Assembly (NCBI GenBank): GCA_034687125.1
Contig: JAQGBZ010000420.1
Span: 1-51,036, forward strand
Direction of reading: 5' to 3'
Source of the DNA: Neelides folsomi
Lineage: Eukaryota > Arthropoda > Collembola > Neelipleona > Neelidae
DNA: 51,036 nt
Positions 1 to 10,835 of this stretch are shown here, in pieces (the stretch's first letter is position 1; each line of letters begins with the position of its first letter). The notes under the pieces are model-generated. The model did no database searches and was not told where the DNA came from. It worked only from the letters and a program-made list of their open reading frames with translations. The translations under genes were made by a program, and so were the position numbers.

Positions 1-150
1 GTGTACCCAAATTTCGGTGTACCGTACTGACGGTGCCCATTACTACAAGTACCGAAGAGTATATGCCCAAACGTGGGGTAATCGTTATGTGAAGTACATA
101 GTTTCAATTACATTATGATGTATTTAATATTACATGTATTTAAATTACAG

Positions 151-1234
151 AGAAAGATGGGCAAATACAAAGAAAGATGTAATTGTATTTCACACTCGAG
201 GCGAGTTTTACAATTCCTCAACTCTCACCTTTTGCCTTAAAAGTTGAAACGTTTTTCCGAATGGCAAATCTAAAATATGAGGTTTTTTCTTTTCTGATTT
301 ATGGAACCACTTTTAAAAAAATTTAATTATTTTTTCAATTTAGATGATTTTTTAACATTGTAAGTAGATTGATAATAAAGATTATATGGGCCCAAGAGGA
401 AAAACTCCATGGATCACTTTAAATGGAAAGCACATAGGAGACTCTGAACTTATTATGCAGCATCTTAAAAGGTCCGAAAACTAATTCAGAATTCTCTAAT
501 AATAACAGAAAACTTATAATAAATTAATATAAAATTTAAAATGCAGGAAATATAATAAAAATCTCGGATCCAAATAGTCAGAAGAACAAAAATCAATTGC
601 AACTGCAATGAGAATTGTAATGGAAGAACATTTATGTTGGTCAGTAGTTTTTTGATAATATTAACTAATTTTTTACATTATTAATGAAATATTAATTGGT
701 TTTTTAATTATTTTATTTTAGGGGACTTGTAGTTTGGCGTTATATCATATCTGTTGAAACCAATTTAGTACTTCGTAAAATGCCCCTTTTCATTAAGATT
801 TTTGGGCGATTTTTAGCTCCAATGTACGTTCGTCCAATTGTTGAAGCACAAGGATTGGGACGCCACAGTTGGGAAGACGTTTGTTCTTTCATGGAGCAGG
901 ATTTAAGGGCATTGTCAAAATTCCTCGGAAATAAAAAGTTCCTTCTTGGAGATGAACCGTATGAAGATGATTGTGCTGTCTTCGGTCAATTAGCTGAAGC
1001 ATTGTGGGGAACTCCGGGATCGCCATTTGAGAAATTAATAAATGGTAATTAAAGTATTTTCTTTCTAGAAAAAATATTGATAAAATCCATTTGAAGGAAT
1101 ATTTCAAAAAAAATTGTTATCATTTTCATCTCTGCAATATTATAGGTGAATTGAAAAATCTGAGGGATTATTGTTTCCGAATGAAAGAAAAATTCTGGCC
1201 TGATTGGGATAAAATAACTCAAGAAGCCAAATAA
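151..1234 (+). pseudogene. fax-like (failed axon connections) pseudogene, upstream tandem copy
   Basis: This is a degenerate copy of the intact gene downstream at 1795-3319. Exons match one for one: 151-281, 368-471, 547-639, 722-1044 and 1146-1234, with splice sites retained. Two lesions are visible. Exon 151-281 is two bases shorter than its partner (131 against 133 nt), which shifts the frame just after the FHT motif, so the conserved PQLSPFALK stretch sits in another frame. Exon 547-639 carries an in-frame TAG at 575-577 where the partner has TAC (Tyr). The 3' exons remain open and very similar, including GLGRHSWEDV and FLGNKKFLLGDEPYEDDC. The membrane-anchor first exon is not found between 1 and 150 and may lie outside the window. 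A poly(A) signal AATAAA remains at 1288-1293. The pseudogene call would fall if the lesions were sequencing errors. Confidence 0.8.
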
Positions 1235-1794
1235 AAATAACTTAATTTTTCTAATGATTTACTAATTTACTATTATACCTGTGATTCAATAAATTTTGAA
1301 TAAATAAAATTTTATAAATTTTTTTTATATATTTAATCTAATGTATGTTCAGATATATGTGCATACCTATTAATACTATATGGTACCTGCATTGGTGTTT
1401 TGGAATATATTTTTACGAAAAAATTATTGTTACTTAATAATTACATAGTAAAAAATTAGGTAAAAGATTATAAAGAACTATAAATTACTGATGGAAAAAT
1501 ATTGAACTTATTGTCATTGCCCATTAGTAATATGATTATGTAATAGAAAAAAGGATAGCTCTTATGTAGTACATTAGTAGGTAATAAGAATAACGATAGA
1601 AAATGCACTCGAATGAACAAATAAGGCTCTTATATGTTAAAAGACCTTGAGTTTCCAACCTTCATTTTTTTCTAATCAATTTTGATCCTTCTCTCACAGT
1701 CAACCAGAGCCGCTCATTTATTACTTATGAGCTGTCATCGCCATTTCAGTCCAAAATAAATCCATTTTGACTTTGATTTTTAATAAAACTCAAA
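1235..1794. other. intergenic spacer between the two fax-like copies
   Basis: About 560 bases of AT-rich DNA between the pseudogene and the intact copy. It should contain the end of the first transcript and the promoter of the second gene. I see no gene, repeat or element in it. Confidence 0.6.
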
Positions 1795-3319
1795 ATGGAA
1801 GGCTGTTGTTGTTTTGCAACAAAGTTTGTGGTGACCCTTGTCTCATTATTCTTGGGCTTCAAAATTGTAAAGCACTTCATTAAGTCTCATCTTGAGAAAA
1901 AGAAATTGTAAGTTGGATGTAAAATTGCTCTAAAATTGTACATTATTTATTTTAATCTCATTTTGCATGTATTACAGTGAAAGATGGGCGAATACCAAAA
2001 AGGACGTGATAGTATTTCATACAATTGAGACTGGTTTAACATTACCTCAACTCTCACCTTTTGCTTTGAAATTAGAAACATTCTTCAGAATGGCGGGTCT
2101 TAAATATGAGGTAATGCCAAATGCTCATTGAGTGAATCATCTCTCAGAAGTTATATCTATTTATTTCCCTTGCTTTCAGACTACATACCTGTATTATTCT
2201 TAGGATTTTAGTTTTAGTTAATTTTCTGGGATAATCATGTTAATAATATTATTACATTTTTCATGCACACGTTTATTATTTCTCTTTGAATTTAAAAAAT
2301 ACAAAATTTTGTATAGATTGATACTAAAGATTATATGGGCCCACGAGGCAAAACACCTTGGATAACATTGAATGGAAAGCATATGGGAGATTCACAACTG
2401 ATTATTGAGCATTTGCAAAGGTATTAATATTAAACAATTTATCTCAAGATTTTAATTCGTGTACCTAAATAAATAAATACATGACATGTATTACCATACA
2501 CTGTATATCAAATTTTAATACTATCTGTATATATATTTATTTTAGAAAATATAATAAAAATTTCGGGGCCAAATACTCTGAAGAGCAAAAAGCAATTGGA
2601 ACGGCGATGAGGATTCTGCTAGACGAACATTTTTATTGGTAAATAACCAGCATTTATGAATATATACCTAATTTAGATTAAAGCTTATACTACTATATTA
2701 TCCAATATATTATTTTTATTAGTATTCCATTAAATAGTGATTTTGTTTTAGGGGACTTGTCATTTGGCGTTATTTGATCTCTTTTGAAACGATTGTTAAA
2801 ATCCGAAAGTTACCGTTCATTTTAAAACATCTTGGAAAATATTTAGCTCCAATTTTTATTCGCCCAATGGCTGAAGCCCAAGGGTTGGGAAGACACGATT
2901 GGGAAGACGTTAAAGAATTCATGGAACGTGATTTGCGAGCTTTGTCAAAGTTCCTCGGAAATAAAAAGTTCCTTCTGGGAGATGAACCGTATGAAGACGA
3001 TTGTGCCATTTTTGGAGAATTGTCACAAGCAATGTGGGGAGCGCCTGGATCTCCTTATGAAAAACTATTAAATGGTGAGTTTAAAATATTTACTTTAAAG
3101 CTTTTACAGTATGCAAACACTATTATTATTTGAAATATTTAAGACATTGAAATAAAAAAAGAATTAATAAGGATTCTATATTAAAGTTATTTTATGCTTA
3201 ATTTTTCAAATAATAAATTTTTAGGTGAATTGAAGAACTTGCGAGACTATTGTCTTCGAATGAAAGAGAAATTCTTTCCGGATTGGGATAAATTACTAGA
3301 AGCTGCGGCAAAAAATTGA
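1795..3319 (+). CDS. failed axon connections-like protein, GST/metaxin-type fold
   Basis: Six exons: 1795-1907, 1978-2110, 2317-2420, 2546-2638, 2752-3074 and 3225-3319. They join in frame to give about 286 residues. Exon 1 encodes a cysteine-rich start (MEGCCCF) and a hydrophobic membrane segment followed by lysines, so the protein is probably anchored with its body in the cytosol. The thioredoxin-like N-domain follows, with PQLSPFALKLETFFRMAG and YMGPRGKTPWITLNGKHMGD, then the all-helical C-domain containing ALSKFLGNKKFLLGDEPYED. This order is typical of the fax family, in which the Drosophila member affects axon growth with Abl; catalytic GST activity is not expected. The start is the only ATG giving the anchor. 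A poly(A) signal AATAAA lies at 3393-3398. The family assignment is firm. The exact role is inferred. Confidence 0.88.
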
Positions 3320-3517
3320 AGCATAATAAATTCAGCAAATTAGACAATTTTGTTTTATTATCCAATAACAAATTGTTTTAAATATTAATTTGAATAAAGA
3401 TGTTGAAACGTTAAAGTTTTCTTCAAATACACATTATAATTTACTTAATGTTAGTACTATAATTTATAATTTATTTATAAATTGTGTTTTTGTAGTACGA
3501 ATATATTAAATGTATTT

Positions 3518-5488
3518 TTATTTTGGGGTTAACGTATTATTATTGAAGAGTTCAATAGTGTGTTTATAGACCTTTTCAGGTGCACTAATTCCCCACATAA
3601 AATCAAGATGATTCCAATCCAATTCACCTTCATTGGAATACACCAACACTTTATTGGGATTTTCATCTTTTAACTTATTTTCAAGCTTCTTTACGTCCTG
3701 CAAAATTTATTAAATTTAATCATTAATAAAAGTAACAGTAAATGCCTATATTTATTACTATCTTTTATTTCTGACCATATAAACTGTCATTTCGTCCAAT
3801 TTTCCATAATACAAAGCAATTTTTGTTCTGATTTTACTTAAATTATAATCTTTTGATTTGTCCTCATACAAAAGAGGAATATCCTGATAGGAGAATAATG
3901 AATGGTCATAAGACATAAATCTTCTTCTATTAATGAGCTGCATGTAATGCATGATATTTTTCGTTGATGTAGCTGAAGGACAATGAGCTAAAATTTCTGG
4001 AAGACGTGTCTTGAAAAAAAACCAGGAAAAATAATTCGATTTTAATAACTCATAATAACACACCTCTAATTATGAATATGTGATGGTCTGAATGTTAGGA
4101 AAAAAAACTTACACAATTTGTCTCCTTTGGGCTAAATCCAACAAGGAAAAAGATAAGGTTTGAACAGACAATTCGAGATGTAAAAGTTTCTCCACAAGTA
4201 TCAGATATTATTTTATAACCAGTTGTATTCAAATGGAATCTTTTGGGATTATCTCTTTTAAGAAGCTGAAATTTATTTTAGGATTAATTATTAAAAAATG
4301 TATGGATCATTGTATAGAGATTACAAATAAAATAATCTTTACTTTCGAAACTTCTCCAGCAGCGAAAAGTCTAATGGGACTGGTAGTGTCTGAAATGTAA
4401 GCAACTGGTGTGTAAGCTGCCATTAATTTAACTTTATCATTCACATTATCATGAGTGGAAGCGGCTATGAAGAATTGGGCTGTTCCTTGTGAATGTCCGA
4501 CCCAATGCATATTTTTGAATTTTGAAACTTTTAAAATGTGATCAATCATTATCGGGACATCTTCAGTTCCGAATTCGTGAAATCTAATTTAAAAAATCGA
4601 ATAAGAAAAAATTAATTGAATTTATGTTAAATATGTACAATAAGATAACTAAATATTTATTCCTTATTACGAAAAGTCCCAATATCTGTGTTTTCTTGGT
4701 ACGGGTCTTCTCCAAGATAACATATCATCTCTATCTGGTTCATCAGATGCCTTTGGATCGACTATCAATTTGTTTGCATGTTGGTCGGAATATTTATTTC
4801 CTCTTGAATTAGGAAGCCAAACTTCATATCCTTCATCAGCCAACATGTGAGCTATTAAACAAAGACATTTTTTAATTTTTTAATATCCCTTGTATCCCTT
4901 GAAAATAAATCAACCGTCGTCCTCCATCTAAATAAGATGTTCGAATGTTACGTAAAGCTCTTCCTGGATCGTGATAGAGCCAATCATCTGAAGAACATAG
5001 AAGGCCATGCATCACCACAACGGGCCCTTTGTTCATGGTGATATTCGAGCGATTTTTGCTTATTCGGAACAATCCAAGTTTGTATCCAAACATAGCCGTA
5101 CCTTTGTCCCCTGACTCTACGGTATGAAATTCTGCATCATATCCAGCTTCTTTTAACAAATCCCTCTTAATTGCGAAAATAAATTTTATTAATTTCTCTG
5201 AAGCGATCTTCAATTCGATAGATAATAATACAATATAATCGTCATATTCTTAATTTTGCTTATTTATTTTTTAGGATCGATTCTCCAACGTACGGTAGTA
5301 AAATTTCGGTTTTTGTACATGTCTCTTTTAGCAAAAATTTCTTTGAGTTGGACGACAGAATAGTGTGCACATGAATCCTTATGAGGTTTTTCCCCAGTTA
5401 AATCATAAGAGTTCGTGCATTCACATTTGAAAATTAAAAAGAGAAAGAATGTTAAATGAATAATCAAAAACTTCATGGTAAAATCCAT
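3518..5488 (-). CDS. secreted acid lipase (gastric/lysosomal lipase family), with one frame break
   Basis: Seven exons on the minus strand: 5488-5294, 5165-4952, 4851-4671, 4583-4343, 4266-4113, 4009-3776 and 3697-3518. The N-terminus is a signal peptide, starting at either of two nearby Met codons (5488 or 5476). The alpha/beta-hydrolase landmarks are GPVVVMHGLLCSSDDWL (oxyanion loop), EVWLPNSRGN, the nucleophile elbow GHSQG, the Asp in YYGKLDEM and the His in DWNHLDFMWG, so the Ser-Asp-His triad is present. The family hydrolyses triglycerides or cholesteryl esters extracellularly or in lysosomes. The only visible donor after GEVSK (4343) and the acceptor at 4266 are out of phase: joined directly they reach a TAA two codons later, while the next frame continues FFKRDNPKRF. 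Either there is a one-base indel, an odd splice, or the gene is decaying. All other joins are in phase. Confidence 0.78.
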
Positions 5489-7645
5489 TTGAATACTAAA
5501 TATTTTAACTTGTTTTACAAAAATATATTTTATCAGGTGTGGAATAATTCATCTAGGTATTTAGTATACAGATACAGCAGTAAAATATCCAGACACAATT
5601 TAATATTTTTATTGACTATTGCATATTTAGTGTTTTCATGATATTTCAAAGTTAAATGTGTTTTTGTTAAAATAATATTTATGGAGAATTGAACAATTAC
5701 TGCCATTTACATTTCATGGACATTTTTGATAATAAATATTATGCCAAAATAGCGCATTTTAAATTATTAATACACAAGGTATTTTAGTAGGGATAAAAAA
5801 TTATTGTAAAAAATGAGAATTATTGTAGTACATATATTTATGATAGTTGAATTCGAATATTTATCAAAAGATTTACAGATATTATTATTTTGAGATGCGA
5901 ACCTTATGAGAAAGGAATTTATTGAAAATTTATTAATTGCATTAAAAGTTTATAATTATGGTATATTTTGTATCATGATATTTATTATACAATATAATTT
6001 TGTCTCTAATTCATTTTTTTGTTAAGCTATAATTATTGAGATGATTTATTGTGGGTTTATAAAGCTTTTCAGGCGCGTTGACATGAGAGAGATTTATTAA
6101 TAAATTATTAATCAAATATAGTTTGCAGTTTTCATTCAAAATGTTACTTCGCATTTATAGATTGTTGCTGCATTATTTCATGTATATGTCTAACTACCTA
6201 AAATTTTGTAGATTTTTAAAAAATTTATTGGCTTAGGAGAATTGATGGCATTATTGTAATTAAAAGGGCATTCTGAGTAAAACAGCTTGTTATAATATAC
6301 GAATTTATCAATTTGTTTACATTATTCAATACTAATGCACATTTTAGTTAAATTAAAAACAAGTTATATTTCATAAAATTGAAATGTTTAGATTAAATAC
6401 AATTCTTATTTCCATTTAATTTTAAAAAATTCGAATGTGCACATACATAATATACATTCATATTGTACATTCAACATTCCACACTTTTAAGTTATTGTTA
6501 AATTAAATAACAATAGGACTAATGGAAATTTTATGTTTATTTTAACGTGACAATAAAGTAGCTGGAGTCACGTTCAATTAAATTTTTTAAAGGGTTTTCA
6601 AACTTTCAATTCGACTAACAATGAAACAAAAAGAGAGAGAGAGTAAAACCCTGACAATGAGTTGATATGATCAAATGGACATTTAATTGTTTTTACGATG
6701 CATGTTCAAAGGTAGTTTCAATTAATTTTAATTCCACTCAATCCTTCATGAGGACAAGTTGATAAAATGATATAGTTCTTTACTTCATGATTAAATACCT
6801 ACTTACTTATTTTATTTAAGTAATGTTACGTATACATAAAACTAATAATGTTATTTTATTGAGTAACATTATACTAACAATAAGATAAAGGTACATGTAA
6901 GGTATGTATTATGTAATAGTTTGAAGATACGGACAACTCTTTACTGGAATATAATACTCGTACTTTAATAAATACCATAATGCAGGGTGTGAATGTGTCC
7001 ATATATTTTTTCCTTTACCAAGGACTTTTCTCTCTGCTAAACTCATTGTCATGTCCATGGCATATGTTTATCCAGAATTGAACCACTCCTATTCAACGGC
7101 TAGCCTCAAATATCCACAAAACATGCAAATAGTTTTCTAACAAAAAATTAATTAAATGTATCTTCTCACCATTTCACATTTTCCCCTTTATTTATAAAAG
7201 AAGATACCATTTCACTTTCAATGCCTTTCAACTCGACTTATCTCAAACATGGTCAAATTTTCAATTCAGTATATGACCACATGCTATGCCCATGCAATCC
7301 AACATTATAAGGTCCTATGTATATAAAAATTTGTTTATGTAAAGAACTTGCTTCAGTTTTATCCCCATATTGTTATATGGGTTCCTATCTTGAAAACATT
7401 TTTGACCAGCTTCAACTTGTATGTATTTTTACATAAAATGAATTCATTGGCCTTTACGATTTCTTATATAAGAGCACACATTGTTTATAAAATGTATCTG
7501 CTCAATGTTAAATATTCTTGAATTTGATTGGAGATAACCCTATGCTCCCTCACTGGCCCATCCCATTAATTTGTGAGAGGTCGAGTGAGAAGCATCTCTG
7601 TCTCTACCAAGCCAAAAACATTTGATTAACATTGAATTTACTAAA
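5489..7645. other. long AT-rich intergenic region
   Basis: About 2.1 kb between divergent genes (lipase on minus, GST on plus), so it holds both promoters. I see no convincing exon, RNA gene or mobile element. The only simple repeat noticed is a short GA tract at 6631-6643. Confidence 0.5.
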
Positions 7646-8758
7646 ATGGCCCGAATTTTATACACCTGTGTTGACAGCCCTCCTGGCCGTGCTGTGGAAA
7701 TGGCACTCAAATATCTTAATTTGACTTATACGGTTAAAGATGTGGATTTCGATACCGGAGAACATTTCCAACCTGAATTTTTGAAGGTATTAAAAATATA
7801 AAAACAATAATTTTTTATGAATAATTGAAAACACAAGAAGTCGTCAGTTTTTGGAGGATATTTACATAATGTACATAATATGTAGAGTATTACATTCCAT
7901 CTAATTTGTGTATGTAGATGTATCCTCAAGGAGAAATTCCCGTGTTGGACGACAATGGAACAATCATTGGAGAAAGGTAAAGATATAAGAAAAAGTAAAT
8001 CATTATTCATTAGTATTTGATTAAATGTTTTAAAATTTAGTATTGCCATCATTCAATATCTTGCTGAGAAATATCCCATAGATGAAACTTTTTATCCCAA
8101 GAATCCGGAAGAAAGAGCAATTGTTCATCATCGCTTGGCTTTCCATCTCTCCATTTACTACCGGAGGATTCACGACTACATGGTGTTTATTAAAACATAA
8201 TTAATTAAAAAATTATATTATAAATAAAAAAAATTAAAAAATTAATAGCTATAATTTATAGTGAAATAAGTATTATCACTCTTTGATAGATTTTGCCGAT
8301 GGACTATTACGGATGCAAAAGAACGGATGACGGTTTAAAGAAAACAAATCACGCACTTAAAATATTCGAAGCATTTTTTGAGCAAACTGGATTCAAATAC
8401 GTTGCTGGAAGTAATTGATTACGAATTTAAAAATTAAAAACTTAAAATTGACGCTAATTTAATTTTAGTATAAATGTTATTAAAAATTTTGGGATAAATC
8501 TAACGAAATAATTAATAAATAGATAAAGTGACGATTGCGGATTTGCCCATGATAATGGGGACGGTGGCCTTGAACGCCATGGAATTTGATTTCACTCCGT
8601 TTCCCAAAGTCCTTGGATGGTACAAGAGCTTCCAGGAGAACGAAACTTTGCTTTGGGGTCAAGCCAAGATCAGCTTGGAGGGATTGACTTACTACAACAA
8701 AAACCCAAGGGACTTGTCTCAACTCAAACATCCAATTCATCCCACTGCAAAATGTTAA
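7646..8758 (+). CDS. glutathione S-transferase, delta/epsilon type
   Basis: Five exons: 7646-7786, 7918-7976, 8041-8182, 8290-8410 and 8523-8758, joining in phase to 232 residues. It conjugates glutathione to electrophiles in the cytosol (family knowledge). The N-domain starts MARILYTCVDSPPGRAVEMA; the Ser of DSPPGR is at the position of the catalytic Ser of insect delta/epsilon GSTs. The cis-Pro is in GEIPVLDDNG and the glutathione gamma-Glu contacts are GES in the IIGESIAIIQYLAEKY segment. The C-domain has the helix N-cap motif KVTIADLPMIMGT. The length is close to the usual delta size (about 210-220), with a slightly long C-terminus. The Gly after PP, where Ser or Cys is common, is a small oddity. 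AATAAA at 8826-8831 is a likely poly(A) signal. Confidence 0.9.
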
Positions 8759-9265
8759 TTAAAACATTTATAGCAAATTCAATGTTTTGATTGGAAGGTG
8801 ATGGTTAAATTTTAATAAAAAATACAATAAATTGAAATTACACTTATTTCTTTTGCCGATATTTCATACATGTAATATAAATAATGATTATTGTCTGTAC
8901 ATTAATGTTGGTAATTTGTATTACGATAAACACTTCATAGCACAGTGTCGAATATTAAATGTGTACATTTGGTATACCTCTACAGGTAGAAAGATAATTA
9001 AAGAGGCATAGTTTGAGTTAGGATCATTTTGCATTTTTAAACCTTAAACCTATACTCCAAAAGGAATCTTTGTTTAATTTGAAGACCAGAATATCACTTG
9101 TAAAATATTTTTAATTTTAAATAGGCAAGGAATGTAGAATACATGTTGTACAGGTATTTACATTTGACTTTCTATCTGCCCTGAAGGCCTTCTCGATTAG
9201 CCACAAAAATAGAAATACCCATACAAATGTATGTTATTAATACATGTATGTAGTATGTACTTCTA
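8759..9265. other. intergenic, no feature seen
   Basis: The stretch between the GST 3' end and the transposon at 9268. It contains the GST poly(A) signal and otherwise no open exon or repeat that I could support. Confidence 0.5.
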
Positions 9266-9267
9266 TA

Positions 9268-9698
9268 CCGTTATTGTTCGAATAAGAGCCTCTGTTCGAA
9301 TAATAGCCCTGCTCGAATAAAGAGCCCCCCCTCGAAACCTAATTTTTTAATAAGAGCCCCCTATCCCGCGCATATAATTCAAAATAGCGTTCTGTCAAAA
9401 GTCAATATTACTTGTCGATTTAAATTTATTGTTTATTTCCAATATTTAAACAATTAAAATGTCATTAAAGAAGCAATATTCAATTTCATATAAACTTGAT
9501 GTTATAAATGAAGGCTCTAGCAGCGATGAAGAATAATATTGTTGTAATTTGACGAAATAAATTTATATAAATGAACAATATTTTCTAAATTATTTAATAA
9601 GAGCCTCTGCTCGAATAAGAGCCCTGCTCGAATAAGAGCCCGCCCCATGAAACCTAATTTTTTAATAAGAGCCCAGGCTCTTAATCGAACAATAACGG
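9268..9698. mobile_element. non-autonomous TA-flanked DNA transposon, possible pogo/Tigger-type derivative
   Basis: A 431-bp element bounded by near-perfect terminal inverted repeats. The left end is CCGTTATTGTTCGAATAAG and the right end is its inverse with one mismatch in about 24 bases. Dinucleotide TA lies on each side (9266-9267 and 9699-9700), the target-site duplication typical of the Tc1/mariner/pogo superfamily. Sub-terminal arrays of a CGAATAAGAGCC-like unit occur near both ends. Inside, an ATG at about 9459 opens a 25-codon stub, MSLKKQYSISYKLDVINEG and onwards, which resembles the start of the N-terminal helix-turn-helix of pogo-type transposases before it stops at 9534. No full transposase is present, so movement would depend on an autonomous relative. 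The superfamily is inferred; the element ends are directly visible. Confidence 0.78.
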
Positions 9699-9933
9699 TA
9701 CTTTAAAAGTGCATTTTTGTTGTGTGCATGAGTTATAATACATGTGACTTAAAAAATATAAGTTATTTACACATTAATAAAGTACCAATTACTGGTTTCA
9801 TAAATATGTCAAAGGTTCCATAAATATGTTACATCTTCGGAGGTAAAATTAATCCACAATTTATAAATTAAAGTAATTTCCTTTAATGTGAAATATACAA
9901 AATAAAATTTATTTTTACAATATTTTCTGACAG

Positions 9934-10328
9934 GCAATTTTGATTCTACTATTAAGTCTTGTAAGTTTGATACTCATCTACCATTTTATTTTTCCTTCAA
10001 AGCCAGTAATAGAAAATTATATTCAATATTTAATACCATACATGAGATATACAATATTGCTAGATTTTCAACATATTAAATTAATCCTTCATTGATAAAT
10101 ATTAAATAAAAATTTAACATTTAAATAGCGTGTTACTGTTCTCGAACTAAAACTGGTCTTTACTGCGGTTCTGCAAAATTACAAGGAATACTCTCCGGCA
10201 TTTGCTTCAACAATCTTCTCTATTTGTGTGATAATTGGGATAGTCATATAACTTATAAAGCAAAGATGGTTATAGCATGTGAAAACAAATGTATTCAAAA
10301 TCAGAATGGAGAAGGCTATTGCGATTAG
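9934..10328 (+). CDS. small eight-cysteine secreted-type peptide, 3' part (5' end not found)
   Basis: Two exons are supported: 9934-9960 (27 nt, acceptor ctgacag, donor gtaagt) and 10129-10328. They join as NFDSTIKS to SCYCSRTKTGLYCGSAKL and end GEGYCD-stop. The last exon has eight cysteines with spacing C-1-C-8-C-12-C-7-C-16-C-3-C-9-C, suggesting four disulfides and an extracellular product. I do not recognise the family, so no function is assigned. No ATG exon with a signal peptide was found between the transposon (ending at 9698) and 9934. The first exon may lie further upstream, may have been lost when the element inserted, or the locus may be dead. The reading frame in the last exon is favoured because the cysteines cluster and the frame runs to a clean stop. 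Confidence 0.45.
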
Positions 10329-10835
10329 ATCACAAAATTTTTAAATAATACAATGTTAATTATTGTGCGGATTACAACTGAAAATTGAATATAATATGTA
10401 TTGAGTATCGAAAATACATAATGTGCACAATAAAACGCAACAATGTAAAACTTCGATTTATTGTTCAATTAAATAATATAACGTAAATTATTTGCTAATT
10501 TAATTTAAGCTCGCATTTTAAAAAATTAAAACTAAAATATAGTAATTAATTATGAACTAATATTTTTGGATTTTTTGTATGCTAATAATTACAAAAAATA
10601 ATTCCGAAAAAGCAAAATAAAAACAATAAAAAAGTTTTGTCCATTGATCTTCACAAGTCCCTAAAAATATTTTGTTTTATTAATGAGCATAATGCAAACG
10701 TGTTAAATCCATTTTAACACGCAGAGTTCAAAAGCTTGTAAATAATTTGATAATAAATTAAATTCAAAATATGAATATATAAACAATTCAGAATGAATTA
10801 TGGTGAGCAATCCACGAAAACAACTTTAATTCTCA
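10329..10835. other. intergenic, no feature seen
   Basis: About 500 bases of very AT-rich DNA between the 3' ends of two convergent genes. No exon or repeat is visible. Confidence 0.5.

Noticed and set aside
1..110. Protein-like frame at the window edge (YRTDGAHYYKYRRVY and onwards)
   Set aside because: It is short, has no start or acceptor inside the window and more than one frame is open, so it cannot be called from this sequence.
9934..10250. Alternative hydrophobic reading (AILILLLSL) of the 27-nt micro-exon as a signal peptide
   Set aside because: In that frame the next exon loses all cysteines and stops early, whereas the other frame gives the eight-cysteine peptide to a clean stop.
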